DNA of 53,172 nt, taken from positions 1-53,172 of the forward strand of contig CACZAR010000002.1 of the NCBI GenBank assembly GCA_902779135.1, read 5' to 3'. The notes beneath the pieces were generated by a model, which had not been told where the DNA came from, did no database searches, and saw only the letters and a program-made list of their open reading frames with translations. This document shows positions 39,549 through 47,834 of this stretch, in pieces. Position 1 is the first letter of the stretch. The number at the start of each line of letters is the position of its first letter. The position numbers and the translations under genes are program-made. This DNA is from an uncultured Coriobacteriaceae bacterium. Lineage in GTDB: Bacteria; Actinomycetota; Coriobacteriia; Coriobacteriales; Eggerthellaceae.

Positions 39549-41623
39549 GCGATTTTGAAACGCAGCTTCCCATGAATGGCCTCGATGAGGCCTTGGCCGT
39601 TTTGCTTGCCCATTTCAATGTGAAACCTTCTAAAACACTGCCCATCGGCGACACAATCGAGCAACGGCTCGACAGCATGCTGCATCCCCACGGCATCATG
39701 AGACGCAAAGTCCGTCTGGAAGGGCAGTGGTACAAGGACGCGATCGGTGCGATGCTGGGCGCTTTGCAGGATGGTAGTCCTATCGCGCTGCTTCCCCATG
39801 GTGCGGCGGGCTATTCTTACGTCGACCCCACAACCGGCAAACGCGTACGCGTGACGGGTGCCAATGCGGGCACTATCCAACAAGACGCACTGTGCCTGTA
39901 CCAGCCGCTTCCCTTGAAACCGCTGGGTCTTCGCGACTTGGCCTCGTTCGGTTTGCGGTCACTCGGGAAAGCTGACTACGTGACGATCGTGCTGGTCAGC
40001 GTGATTGCGACCGTCATAGGCCTGCTTCCCGCATGGGCGAACCAGGTCATCTTCGACCAGGTCGTGCCTTACGGCAAGCCATCGCTCGTCCTGCCAGTTG
40101 CCGCGCTGCTGATCGGAGCGGTGCTTTCGCAGGCAGTCATAGGCCTTGCCCGGTCGCTCGTGACGGCACGTATCGGCACCAAGCTCAACGTGCAGGTGCA
40201 AGCAGCTGTGATGGCGCGCCTTTTGCTGTTGCCGCCACGGTTCTTCGTGGAGCACCAGCCTGGCGAGCTGACCAACCGAGCCATGGCGGTTACGCAGCTC
40301 GTGCAGCTGCTCATGAAGGTCGTGTTCACCACGGGGCTCTCGTCGGTGCTGTCGCTCGTCTACATCGTGCAAATCGCCAGTTTCGCACCGCAGCTCACCA
40401 TCCCCGCACTTTTCGTCTTGGTTGTGAATGCGATCGTCACCACCGTGGCGACGCTCGCCAACATGCGTTACGACCAGAAGCAGCTCGAGAGCACGGCGGG
40501 CCTTTCGGGCACGCTGGTCTCGCTGCTTTCGGGCATAAGCAAGATCAAGCTGGCGGGCGCAGAGCGTCGAGCTTTCACCCGCTGGGCCCAAGATTACGCT
40601 CAAGTTGCCAAGAGCATTTACGATCGCCCGCTGTTGCTGAAAGCCTCAAGCGTTATCACGACGGCCACGGGGTTGGCGGGCACCATCCTCATCTACTTCC
40701 TCGCAAGTGCCACACAGGTATCGGTTGCCGATTACATGGCGTTCAACGTTGCATACGGTATGGTCACGGGCGCCATCATGGCACTTGCCGGTATCGGTAC
40801 GCAAATCGCGGCTATCCAACCGACCATGAAGCTCGTCGAGCCCGTGCTGAAATGCCAGCCCGAAGCACGCGAGGGCGACCATCCTGTTGAGGACGTCACG
40901 GGCGCCATCGAACTGACGGACGTCACGTTCCGCTACAGCGAGGACGGCCCGGCCATCGTCGAAGATTTAAGCCTATCGATTCATCCCGGCGACTACGTGG
41001 CGATTGTCGGCCGCACGGGATGCGGCAAATCGACCCTGGTGCGCCTATTGCTTGGCTTCGAGGAGCCCGAACTAGGCACCATCTGCTACGATGGGCGCGA
41101 TCTTGATACGCTCGACAAGCGTTCGTTGCGCCGCCATATCGGCGTCGTCCTGCAAACCGGCAGGTTGGTGTCGGGTAACATCTTCCAAAACATCACGCTT
41201 TCCGCACCTTACCTGACGATGGACGAGGCGTGGGAAGCGGCTGAGTTGGCTGGCATTGCCGACGACATCCGCGCAATGCCCATGGGCATGTTCACGCGCA
41301 TCTCCGAAGGTTCGGGAAGCATCTCGGGTGGCCAACGCCAGCGCTTGCTCATAGCGCGTTCGGTTGCCGCAAAACCCAAGTTGCTCATCTTCGACGAGGC
41401 TACAAGTGCGCTTGACAACATTACGCAGCGTCAGGTGTCCGACGCCCTGGGCGCGCTTGACTGCACGCGCGTTGTGGTAGCGCATCGGTTGTCCACGATT
41501 CGCAACTGCGATCGCGTTCTCGTGCTCGACGGCGGACGTATCGTCGAGGATGGCACGTATGACGATCTGCTTGCGCAAAACGGCGTTTTCGCTGAGTTGG
41601 TGGAGCGTCAGAGGTTGATATAG
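39545..41623 (+). CDS. NHLM bacteriocin-system ABC transporter, second ATP-binding protein, module B
   Basis: A 692-residue ABC exporter lacking the peptidase domain, paralogous to the product at 18449. The soluble N-terminal ~140 residues contain MRRKVRLEGQWYKDAIGAMLGAL, which aligns with the other copy. A membrane domain and an ATPase domain follow, with GRTGCGKST, ISGGQRQR and LLIFDEATSALD. It overlaps the previous gene by 4 nt. About 85 bp separate it from the glycosyltransferase gene, with no terminator, so that gene is probably on the same transcript. Confidence 0.9.
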   Translation: MSDFETQLPMNGLDEALAVLLAHFNVKPSKTLPIGDTIEQRLDSMLHPHGIMRRKVRLEGQWYKDAIGAMLGALQDGSPIALLPHGAAGYSYVDPTTGKRVRVTGANAGTIQQDALCLYQPLPLKPLGLRDLASFGLRSLGKADYVTIVLVSVIATVIGLLPAWANQVIFDQVVPYGKPSLVLPVAALLIGAVLSQAVIGLARSLVTARIGTKLNVQVQAAVMARLLLLPPRFFVEHQPGELTNRAMAVTQLVQLLMKVVFTTGLSSVLSLVYIVQIASFAPQLTIPALFVLVVNAIVTTVATLANMRYDQKQLESTAGLSGTLVSLLSGISKIKLAGAERRAFTRWAQDYAQVAKSIYDRPLLLKASSVITTATGLAGTILIYFLASATQVSVADYMAFNVAYGMVTGAIMALAGIGTQIAAIQPTMKLVEPVLKCQPEAREGDHPVEDVTGAIELTDVTFRYSEDGPAIVEDLSLSIHPGDYVAIVGRTGCGKSTLVRLLLGFEEPELGTICYDGRDLDTLDKRSLRRHIGVVLQTGRLVSGNIFQNITLSAPYLTMDEAWEAAELAGIADDIRAMPMGMFTRISEGSGSISGGQRQRLLIARSVAAKPKLLIFDEATSALDNITQRQVSDALGALDCTRVVVAHRLSTIRNCDRVLVLDGGRIVEDGTYDDLLAQNGVFAELVERQRLI

Positions 41624-41708
41624 TGATAATGAAATGGTAGGAACAATTCGTCGTATGAGCAGTTAAAAGATGCATTGAAATTCGCAGGCATTAGAATGAA
41701 GGAGAAGA

Positions 41709-42893
41709 ATGATGAGGATTCTCTGGTTCTGCATTCCCGCATATGGGCATACTAATCCGACCATCGAAGTTGTTCGCGAGCTTGTGCGGCGTGGCCACGA
41801 AGTGCGCTACTACTCCTTCGAGGAGTTCCGGGAGAAGATTGAAGGTGCTGGGGCGGACTTTATATCCTGCGACGCCTATTTGCCCGCCCTCGATGCAAAG
41901 AGCGAGCGCAAGCTCCGCGAGGTGTCAACCACCGAGATGAGCGTGCAGTCGTTTCGCATCACCGCCACCCTCGATCCCATCATCTCGCAGGATGTGGAAT
42001 CATGGCAGCCTGATGTGCTGGTCACGGATTCCGCTTGCTTTTGGGGCAAACTCACAGCAATTAAGTTCAACCTTCCCTGGGTGTGCTCCACCACCACGTT
42101 CGCATTCAATAAGGATTCTGCCCAATACATGCAACAGAGTGCATCGGAGATTGCCGATATGGTCTTGGGACTTCCGCGCATGAACTGCGAGATTCGCAAG
42201 CTGCGGGGCTTGGGCTACCATGTGAAGAACGTCCTCGACATCGTGCAGAACAAGCCTGACGACAACACCATCGTCTACACCTCACGCACCTTCCAGCCCT
42301 GCGCCGAGACTTTCGATGAGATACATTACCGCTTCGTGGGCCCGTCCGTGCGCGAGGTGGAGCCGCGCGAGAAGGCTGGCCGCCCGCTGGTGTTCGCATC
42401 ACTCGGCACGGTCATCAACGACCGCCCTGGTTTTTACCGCACGCTCATCGAAGCCCTGCACGATGAGGATGTCGACCTGCTCATATCCTGCGGTAAGGCG
42501 TTCGACCCAACGGTTTTGGGCGAACTTCCCGCCAACATGCGCGTCGAGCACTACGTGGATCAGATGGAGGTGCTCTCGCGGGCGAGTCTGTTCGTCACGC
42601 ACTGCGGCATGAACAGTGCATCGGAGGGCATGTGGATGGCAGTGCCCGAACTGCTCTTCCCCCTGACGGGCGAACAGCGGGCGGTGGCGCGGCGCGTGGC
42701 CGAGGTCGGCGCCGGCGTTCTCCTTGACGAGCACGATGCCAAAGATGCGCTAAAGCTGAAAGCGGCTGTGCTCTGTGCGCTTGCGAACGAGGACATTTCC
42801 ACAGGGGCTGCCCGCATGAGGGAAGACCTTCGTTCATGCGTCGGTCCTTCCGGTGCAGCCGACTTCATCGAGCAGTGTTCCCTGAAACGTTAA
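41709..42893 (+). CDS. MGT-type (GT1) glycosyltransferase in the RiPP cluster
   Basis: A 394-residue GT-B glycosyltransferase like those that glycosylate macrolides and other natural products. The N-terminal acceptor domain opens with ILWFCIPAYGHTNPTIEVVRELVRRGHEV, including the conserved His. The C-terminal donor domain has PLVFASLGTV and the sugar-nucleotide motif FVTHCGMNSASEGMWMAVPELLFPLTGEQ. AAGGAGAAG precedes the ATG at 41709; a second ATG follows at once. Its place between exporter and precursor suggests it glycosylates the exported peptide, or a self-protection target; this is inference. Confidence 0.88.
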   Translation: MMRILWFCIPAYGHTNPTIEVVRELVRRGHEVRYYSFEEFREKIEGAGADFISCDAYLPALDAKSERKLREVSTTEMSVQSFRITATLDPIISQDVESWQPDVLVTDSACFWGKLTAIKFNLPWVCSTTTFAFNKDSAQYMQQSASEIADMVLGLPRMNCEIRKLRGLGYHVKNVLDIVQNKPDDNTIVYTSRTFQPCAETFDEIHYRFVGPSVREVEPREKAGRPLVFASLGTVINDRPGFYRTLIEALHDEDVDLLISCGKAFDPTVLGELPANMRVEHYVDQMEVLSRASLFVTHCGMNSASEGMWMAVPELLFPLTGEQRAVARRVAEVGAGVLLDEHDAKDALKLKAAVLCALANEDISTGAARMREDLRSCVGPSGAADFIEQCSLKR

Positions 42894-42906
42894 ACCCCCG
42901 TGCTCG

Positions 42907-42912
42907 TATAAT
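42907..42912 (+). promoter_or_regulatory. -10 element before the precursor peptide gene
   Basis: A perfect TATAAT, 54 bp before the precursor start and after the glycosyltransferase stop, could give the precursor its own stronger transcript. No good -35 is seen. Confidence 0.4.
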
Positions 42913-42965
42913 TAATTGCAAGGTGAGACACCCTAATCATCCGCTGCATCAAGAGGAGGTTGATT

Positions 42966-43289
42966 GTGAACCTGGAAGACTACATCAAGGAACTAAGCCC
43001 CGAACTGCAGGAGAAGGCCCGCGCGTGCGGCAGCGTCGATGAGCTGTTGGTGCTCGCCAAGGAGAACAAGATTCCATTGCCCGATGAGGCGCTTACCGCC
43101 ATCGCAGGTGGGCAGGATGGCGGAACCGTGAACTGTGGGAAACTGCATTGTCCGCAGTGCAGCTGCACCAAGATCGCATACCAGTACGAGGATCGCGGGA
43201 ACTACTACCAGTATTTTTACACGTGCACTGGGTGCGGTTACGAGTGGTCCGAGAGATGGCCCAAATACCCTGATCCGGGCATAAACTAA
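42966..43289 (+). CDS. Nif11-like leader RiPP precursor with zinc-ribbon-like core
   Basis: A 107-residue precursor. The leader (NLEDYIKELSPELQEKARAC, then SVDELLVLAKENKIPLPDEA and LTAIAGG) is a clear Nif11-type leader ending in Gly48-Gly49, the expected C39 cleavage site. The 58-residue core has six cysteines (57, 62, 65, 67, 87, 90) and is rich in Tyr. CPQC and CTGC with about 20 residues between, then GYEW, look like a zinc ribbon. The core may be a metal-binding mini-protein, a substrate for radical SAM thioether formation, or both. The GTG at 42966 follows AAGAGGAGG; the TTG at 42960 is too close to that site. Confidence 0.88.
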   Translation: MNLEDYIKELSPELQEKARACGSVDELLVLAKENKIPLPDEALTAIAGGQDGGTVNCGKLHCPQCSCTKIAYQYEDRGNYYQYFYTCTGCGYEWSERWPKYPDPGIN

Positions 43290-43296
43290 GATAATC

Positions 43297-44694
43297 ATGC
43301 GTTACCGCTTGAAACAAGGTTGCAGCCTGCGTGGATGGCTGTTCAATCCGTACGCTCTCGTGCGGGACGATTGGTATATGCCCACCAATTTGTCAGTGGG
43401 CGAGTTCAACGTGTTGGTGCGCTGCGATGGGGAAACCGTCTTCGCGGAAGATGAACCCGACGAGGTGCGTGCGATTCTGGCGCGTTTCCTCGAAGAAGGC
43501 GTGATTGAAGAATGCGCTGCTCCTGATCCCGTTGCTGACGCCCAGGGATACAAGTTGTATCCCTGCTGGCGGTTTAACCTGATCAACTGGGCTATCACGG
43601 GCAGGTGCAACTACAACTGCAAGCACTGCTTCGCAGCAGCCGATCTCAATCCGATTGCGGCGCATCCCACAACCGAACAGTGCCTGGCATTCGTGGATCA
43701 GTTGGCCTCCTGCGGCATCCGCCACGTATGGCTCACGGGTGGTGAGCCGCTTTTGCGCAACGATTTCCCGCAAATCGCGCAAGCACTTGCCGATGCAGGC
43801 ATATCAATCGACGACATTGGCACGAACGCCTCGCTCGTCACTGACGAATTGCTTGACGCCCTTAAGGCGATGGGCCACCATCCCCAATTCAACATCAGCT
43901 TCGACGGACTTGGACATCACGATTGGCTGCGCGGCGTGCCGGGCGCCGAAGAGCGCACGCTTGAGGCGATTCAGCTGCTGAAACACCGCGGCTACCGCGT
44001 GAAGGTGCAGTATTGCCTGTGGGACGGCAATCTGGATACGCTGCGCGAGACCACGCTACGCTTAGCGGATATGGGCGTCGATCATTTGCGCCCCATCCGC
44101 GTGGTCGAGGCGCCGCGGTGGAAGGCTGCCGAATACGGCCATACGCTGGACTATCGCGCCTATTGCGATTTGATGGTGGAATACCTTGACTGGTATGTGG
44201 GCGAGAATCTGCCCATGGAACTGGAAGTGTGGTCATTGCTCGATTACATGCCCGCTTCCAGGCAATGCCGGCTCACACCGGTTAAGCGCTGCAGCGTCGA
44301 ACGCGATCGGCTCCAGCCTGTGTGCGGCGATGCGCGCAACATGCCCTTCGTGGCGAGCAACGGCAGCCTGACGTTATGCAACCAAATCTCAGGTTGGGAG
44401 ACGGCTCACGGCGTCGAGCACGGCAACGTATACAAGACACCGCTGGCCGAGCTGTTATCTAACTCGCCCTTCACGCAGCAACTGTTGGTTACCCGTGCCC
44501 AAGTGCGCGAGCACAATCCCCAATGCCAAACGTGTGAGTTTGCCAGTGAGTGCAATTGCGGCTGCCGGGCAGTTGCGCTTGCCATGACCGACGACTTGTT
44601 GGCAGCTGACCCCACGCAGTGCATCTTCTTCAAGGGCGGCTACCGCGAGCGTTTCTCGCAAGTCCTTGCTACGCACAACATCACCATTTGGTAA
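43297..44694 (+). CDS. Radical SAM/SPASM peptide maturase
   Basis: A 465-residue radical SAM enzyme. An N-terminal ~85-residue part may be a peptide-recognition (RRE/PqqD-like) fold. The SAM-binding cluster motif CNYNCKHC follows, then LTGGEPLLR. The C-terminal SPASM region is cysteine-rich (CRLTPVKRCS, PVCGDARN, LTLCNQ, CQTCEFASECNCGCRA), able to hold auxiliary Fe-S clusters. Such enzymes install thioether or carbon crosslinks in ribosomal peptides. The gene starts 7 nt after the precursor stop, with no strong RBS of its own, suggesting coupling. The bond it forms cannot be told from sequence. Confidence 0.92.
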   Translation: MRYRLKQGCSLRGWLFNPYALVRDDWYMPTNLSVGEFNVLVRCDGETVFAEDEPDEVRAILARFLEEGVIEECAAPDPVADAQGYKLYPCWRFNLINWAITGRCNYNCKHCFAAADLNPIAAHPTTEQCLAFVDQLASCGIRHVWLTGGEPLLRNDFPQIAQALADAGISIDDIGTNASLVTDELLDALKAMGHHPQFNISFDGLGHHDWLRGVPGAEERTLEAIQLLKHRGYRVKVQYCLWDGNLDTLRETTLRLADMGVDHLRPIRVVEAPRWKAAEYGHTLDYRAYCDLMVEYLDWYVGENLPMELEVWSLLDYMPASRQCRLTPVKRCSVERDRLQPVCGDARNMPFVASNGSLTLCNQISGWETAHGVEHGNVYKTPLAELLSNSPFTQQLLVTRAQVREHNPQCQTCEFASECNCGCRAVALAMTDDLLAADPTQCIFFKGGYRERFSQVLATHNITIW

Positions 44695-44821
44695 ATCTGC
44701 CAAAGCGCCCGGCGCGTGGGCCATAAACCCCTTTTTTCTTCCAATTGGGTGAAACGGTCTTTCGGCTCATTCGTATAGGGGAATAGGAAGAAAAGAAAGA
44801 AGTGGGATTATCTTCTACGAA

Positions 44822-44872
44822 ATGCCGTATAGGTGCAAAGACTGCGGTCACAAGTTTCTTGCGCCAGTGTAG
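44822..44872 (+). CDS. Possible 16-residue zinc-finger-like micro-ORF or remnant
   Basis: Reads MPYRCKDCGHKFLAPV then TAG. The MPxYxCxxCGxxF pattern is the start of FmdB/zinc-ribbon regulatory proteins, which normally continue with a second CxxC. No clear RBS is next to it. It may be a truncated gene 5' end or chance. Confidence 0.35.
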   Translation: MPYRCKDCGHKFLAPV

Positions 44873-44889
44873 CGTTACAATTTTGAGCT

Positions 44890-45156
44890 ATGGACGTGAT
44901 GAGTGACAACTCGTTCGAGAGCAGCATGAAGTGCGATTTCCCGGTACGGGAATCGTTCCGCGAAGCTTTGCTTGCAGACTTGCTTTCGATGGACGAAAGC
45001 GAGTTAGCATCAGCGTCGTCAGACGAATCGATGGAGCCTCACAAGAGTGCGGCGCGGATAGTCAAGCTCGAAGACGCTGATTTGGAGATGCTTGCCGCGG
45101 CAGAAGGTGAAGATCGAGCACTCAAACACCCGCTTGTGGACCCGTTCGAACAGTAA
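44890..45156 (+). CDS. Small acidic protein of NHLM module B (candidate export substrate or regulator)
   Basis: An 88-residue protein related to that at 14912-15145. ESFREALLADLL at residues 21-32 matches ESFRDELLARCL, and VKLEDADLEMLAAAEG matches VELDDSVLDLLAAAGD. The rest is acidic and serine-rich. No named family is recognised. Its presence in both sigma/exporter modules, first in A and last in B, points to a shared role as peptide substrate, leader-like partner or sigma-factor modulator. TACAAT at 44876-44881 ends 8 nt before the ATG at 44890, so the mRNA may be leaderless; a second ATG is at 44899. The spacer 44695-44821 holds only a weak GGG/CCC hairpin with six T. Confidence 0.65.
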   Translation: MDVMSDNSFESSMKCDFPVRESFREALLADLLSMDESELASASSDESMEPHKSAARIVKLEDADLEMLAAAEGEDRALKHPLVDPFEQ

Positions 45157-45222
45157 AATCGTCCTGTGATTATGGGGGCAGAAACCCCTCCTCATCAACT
45201 CTACACCATCGCGGATTAGCAA

Positions 45223-45251
45223 TTGCGCGACATCTTGAACTGCGATATACT
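45223..45251 (+). promoter_or_regulatory. Promoter of tRNA-Thr(CGT)
   Basis: TTGCGC, 17-bp spacer and TATACT, ending 28 bp before the tRNA. Confidence 0.65.
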
Positions 45252-45279
45252 GCGATACCGCACTTGAAAAAGTGCTGTT

Positions 45280-45355
45280 GCCAACGTGGCTCAGTTGGTA
45301 GAGCAGCGCACTCGTAATGCGCAGGTCACCGGTTCGAGTCCGGTCGTTGGCTCCA
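45280..45355 (+). tRNA. tRNA-Thr (anticodon CGT)
   Basis: 76 nt with encoded CCA. The acceptor GCCAACG pairs with CGTTGGC, the anticodon loop is CTCGTAA, and the T-arm has GGTTCGAGTCC. Its last 20 nt recur at 45533-45552. Confidence 0.95.
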
Positions 45356-45363
45356 CAAGTTAG

Positions 45364-45392
45364 CAGGCCAGGGAAGACTCCCTGGCCTGTTT
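45364..45392 (+). terminator. Terminator after tRNA-Thr(CGT)
   Basis: Stem CAGGCCAGGGA / TCCCTGGCCTG with loop AGAC and TTT. An identical copy is at 45561-45589. Confidence 0.85.
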
Positions 45393-45394
45393 GC

Positions 45395-45591
45395 ATTTCT
45401 ACAATGGTGATGAAGGACGAGAACCGGTGAGGTGGGAGGCCGTTAAGCAAACGCGCCAGTGGCGCGTTTGTAGGCCGACGGTCTGAGCGCGTAAGCGCGA
45501 AGACGTTGAGCGTTCACCGCAGGTGAACGCGGGAGTCCGGTCGTTGGCTCCACAAGTTAGCAGGCCAGGGAAGACTCCCTGGCCTGTTTGC
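45395..45591 (+). repeat. tRNA-linked repeat element, copy B (beside tRNA-Thr CGT)
   Basis: After the tRNA and its terminator come a degenerate inverted T-arm copy (about 45413-45428) and a core (about 45429-45532). An exact 59-bp copy of the tRNA 3' end plus terminator follows (45533-45591, matching 45336-45394). The core matches the reverse complement of 20755-20839 over about 80 bp with few changes and contains the perfect hairpin AAACGCGCC / GGCGCGTTT (45449-45469). A final hairpin GCGTTCACC / GGTGAACGC differs in sequence from that of copy A (GTTTCG / CGAAAC) but is also paired. Confidence 0.85.
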
Positions 45592-45722
45592 GTCTCAGAC
45601 TCGAAGACCGCTCATCTGCGTTTCAAGTGCGGAAACTACCTGTATGCGTAATTTGTACTATATACTGTTGTGATAATCGCCCTGGCGCTTTTCGAATTTC
45701 ATTCTGATGAGAGGAATCCTGC

Positions 45723-47819
45723 ATGAGCGATCGATACGGGTACGGCGATGGACGCGAGAGCCGCGACGACGACCTGTACAACGAGTACGATAATTGGCAC
45801 AGCAGGCGCAGCCCCTCCAATCGTTCCTCGAACGGCGCGGGCGCGTACAGCAATCGCTCGACGCAGAGGCGCTCTTCGGAAGACTACGCATCGTATTCCG
45901 ATTCGCGTTACTCCTCGTCGAACCGCACTTCGAGGTCTGCTTCAGCGCACTCTGGCAGAACCAGTCAGCGTTCATCGACGCGAAGGACTTCATCGAATTA
46001 CGATCATGATTACAACTACGAACCGCGCAGCTCATCGCGTCGTTCTTCTTCCCTCGATACGCGCAGCTCATCGCATCGCACATCTGGCGCCGACCAGCAT
46101 GCAAGGTCGAGCCGCGCAAGCGAACGGGATCAGCATGCAAGGTCGAGCCGCGCAAGCGAACGAGATCAGCATCCAACCACGCGACATCGCTCCGCTGAGT
46201 CTGCGGCGAGCCGCTACAGCCGTTCGTCGTACGGTTCGAGGTCCTCGCAAACGAGCGGCTCTTCGTCTCGAGCAACCACTTCCTCTCAAAGGCGCAGCGC
46301 CTCGAACCACGCTGCAGGGTCGCATGGTGCCGCTTCAGCTGCACAATCACGAAGCAGGGTTGCCGGCGAAGGCGAAACCCTGACTCCCAAGAAATCGAGG
46401 AAAGGCCGTAACGTAGCAATCGTGGCGGCGGTCATCGTCGGCGTCTTGCTCATCGGTGCGGTTTCTGCATTTGCGTATATTAATTCGATCACGAGCAGCT
46501 TGCATGAGGGTGTCGATCAGGACCTGCGCGCGGCGCTTGTCGAGACCGATATGGCAAACGAGCCGTTCTACATGTTGTTGCTTGGAACCGACAAGATCTC
46601 GTGGCGTGAAGGAACGGAAGATGGTGGCGTGTATCGAAGCGACACCATGATCCTCGCCCGTGTCGATGCACCCCAGGGTACGATTTCGCTCATCTCGATT
46701 CCACGCGACACGCTTGTCGATATGGGTCAAAACGGATGGCAGAAAATCAATGCCGCATATGGCCTCGGTGGGCCTTCGTATGCAGTTGAGATGGTTTCGA
46801 AGCTTACCGGCGTAGATATCTCGCATTATGCCGAAGTCGATATGGATGGCCTGTCGGCGATTGTCGACGCTATCGGCGGCGTCGAGGTCGAAGTGCCGTT
46901 GGAAATCGATGACGAAGACGCTGGTGGCTACGTGCCTGCTGGGTGGCAGACGCTTGACGGCGAGCATGCGCTCATCGTTTGTCGTTCGCGCAACAGCTAT
47001 GTTGAAACAGCAGCGGCGCCCGATCTCATGCGTGCGGCAAACCAGCGCATGGTGCTTTCGGCGATAGCGCACAAGGTGCTCGGCTCCGATGTTGCGACGA
47101 TAGCTAACACGGTGCGCTCGGCAGCCAATTACATTACGACAGACCTCGAATTGAACGATATCATCGGCTTGGCGCAGGCTCTGCAGGGCATGAACACCGA
47201 CGATTCGTTCTACACCGCGTCGCTCCCGACACGCGCTCTGTACATCGCGAACGGTTATGGATATCCAGATGCTACCGGGTTCGCGCCAACCGACACCGTT
47301 GATCCGAGCATCCTCGAGGGTTGGTACGGTGTTTTGTTAGAGGACGAATGGTCGGCCATGAGGGGTCGTATGTCAGAAGGCAAACCGCCTGCGGAGGGTC
47401 TTGAGATCGACGAAGCGACAGGCACCGTGCTGTCGACGGCGGGGTCTGATGCTAGCGACATCAGCAGCAAGACCGCCTGGATTACAATCATCAACGGCAC
47501 CGACCGCGAGGGGCTCGCGACACGCGTCATGGGCATGCTCAACGCTGAAGGCTTCGAGAACATCACGCTCGAGGATGCGCCGATGGGCTACGACTATCCC
47601 GAAACGCTTGTCATCTACGACGAGTCGGGCCGCGCGCACGAAGCGGAACAACTCGTCGAGGCGATGGGCCAGGGCAGGGCCATGCAAAATGACGGTAACT
47701 GGATCGTGAGCAACAACTTCCTCATCGTCATCGGCGAGGACTGGCAAGGGTCGACCGTGTCGAGCTCGTCTGCCAGTGCGTCGGCATCGTCTTCGAGCGC
47801 ATCGTCAGGATCAGCATAA
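45723..47819 (+). CDS. LytR-CpsA-Psr (LCP) family cell-wall glycopolymer ligase
   Basis: A 698-residue membrane protein. The first ~215 residues are a disordered Ser/Arg/Tyr-rich cytosolic region. A helix (NVAIVAAVIVGVLLIGAVSAFAYI) at about residues 225-250 leads to the extracytoplasmic LCP domain, with LLLGTDK, YRSDTMILARVD, ISIPRDTLV, KINAAYGLGG and VDMDGLSAIVDAIGGVEVEVP. A LytR_C domain follows (WITIINGTDREGLATRVMGML), then a Ser/Ala tail. LCP enzymes attach glycopolymers to peptidoglycan. The long basic N-terminus could be a kinase target, but that is speculation. GAGAGGAATCC precedes the ATG. Confidence 0.93.
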   Translation: MSDRYGYGDGRESRDDDLYNEYDNWHSRRSPSNRSSNGAGAYSNRSTQRRSSEDYASYSDSRYSSSNRTSRSASAHSGRTSQRSSTRRTSSNYDHDYNYEPRSSSRRSSSLDTRSSSHRTSGADQHARSSRASERDQHARSSRASERDQHPTTRHRSAESAASRYSRSSYGSRSSQTSGSSSRATTSSQRRSASNHAAGSHGAASAAQSRSRVAGEGETLTPKKSRKGRNVAIVAAVIVGVLLIGAVSAFAYINSITSSLHEGVDQDLRAALVETDMANEPFYMLLLGTDKISWREGTEDGGVYRSDTMILARVDAPQGTISLISIPRDTLVDMGQNGWQKINAAYGLGGPSYAVEMVSKLTGVDISHYAEVDMDGLSAIVDAIGGVEVEVPLEIDDEDAGGYVPAGWQTLDGEHALIVCRSRNSYVETAAAPDLMRAANQRMVLSAIAHKVLGSDVATIANTVRSAANYITTDLELNDIIGLAQALQGMNTDDSFYTASLPTRALYIANGYGYPDATGFAPTDTVDPSILEGWYGVLLEDEWSAMRGRMSEGKPPAEGLEIDEATGTVLSTAGSDASDISSKTAWITIINGTDREGLATRVMGMLNAEGFENITLEDAPMGYDYPETLVIYDESGRAHEAEQLVEAMGQGRAMQNDGNWIVSNNFLIVIGEDWQGSTVSSSSASASASSSSASSGSA
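46095..46172 (+). repeat. 36-bp tandem repeat inside the LCP gene
   Basis: Two units (46095-46130 and 46131-46166) differ at one base and are followed by the start of a third. They encode a repeated 12-residue segment (QHARSSRASERD) in the disordered N-terminus, so slippage keeps the frame. Confidence 0.85.
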
Positions 47820-47834
47820 GCCTAAGGGCAAGCA

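Noticed and set aside
45336-45591. Integrated phage or genomic island at tRNA-Thr
   Set aside because: The tRNA 3' end is duplicated as at an attachment site, but the interval is under 200 bp and encodes no integrase or other protein.
46095-46172. Tandem repeat as a regulatory or mobile element
   Set aside because: It lies within the LCP coding frame, has a length divisible by three and simply repeats 12 residues of a disordered region.
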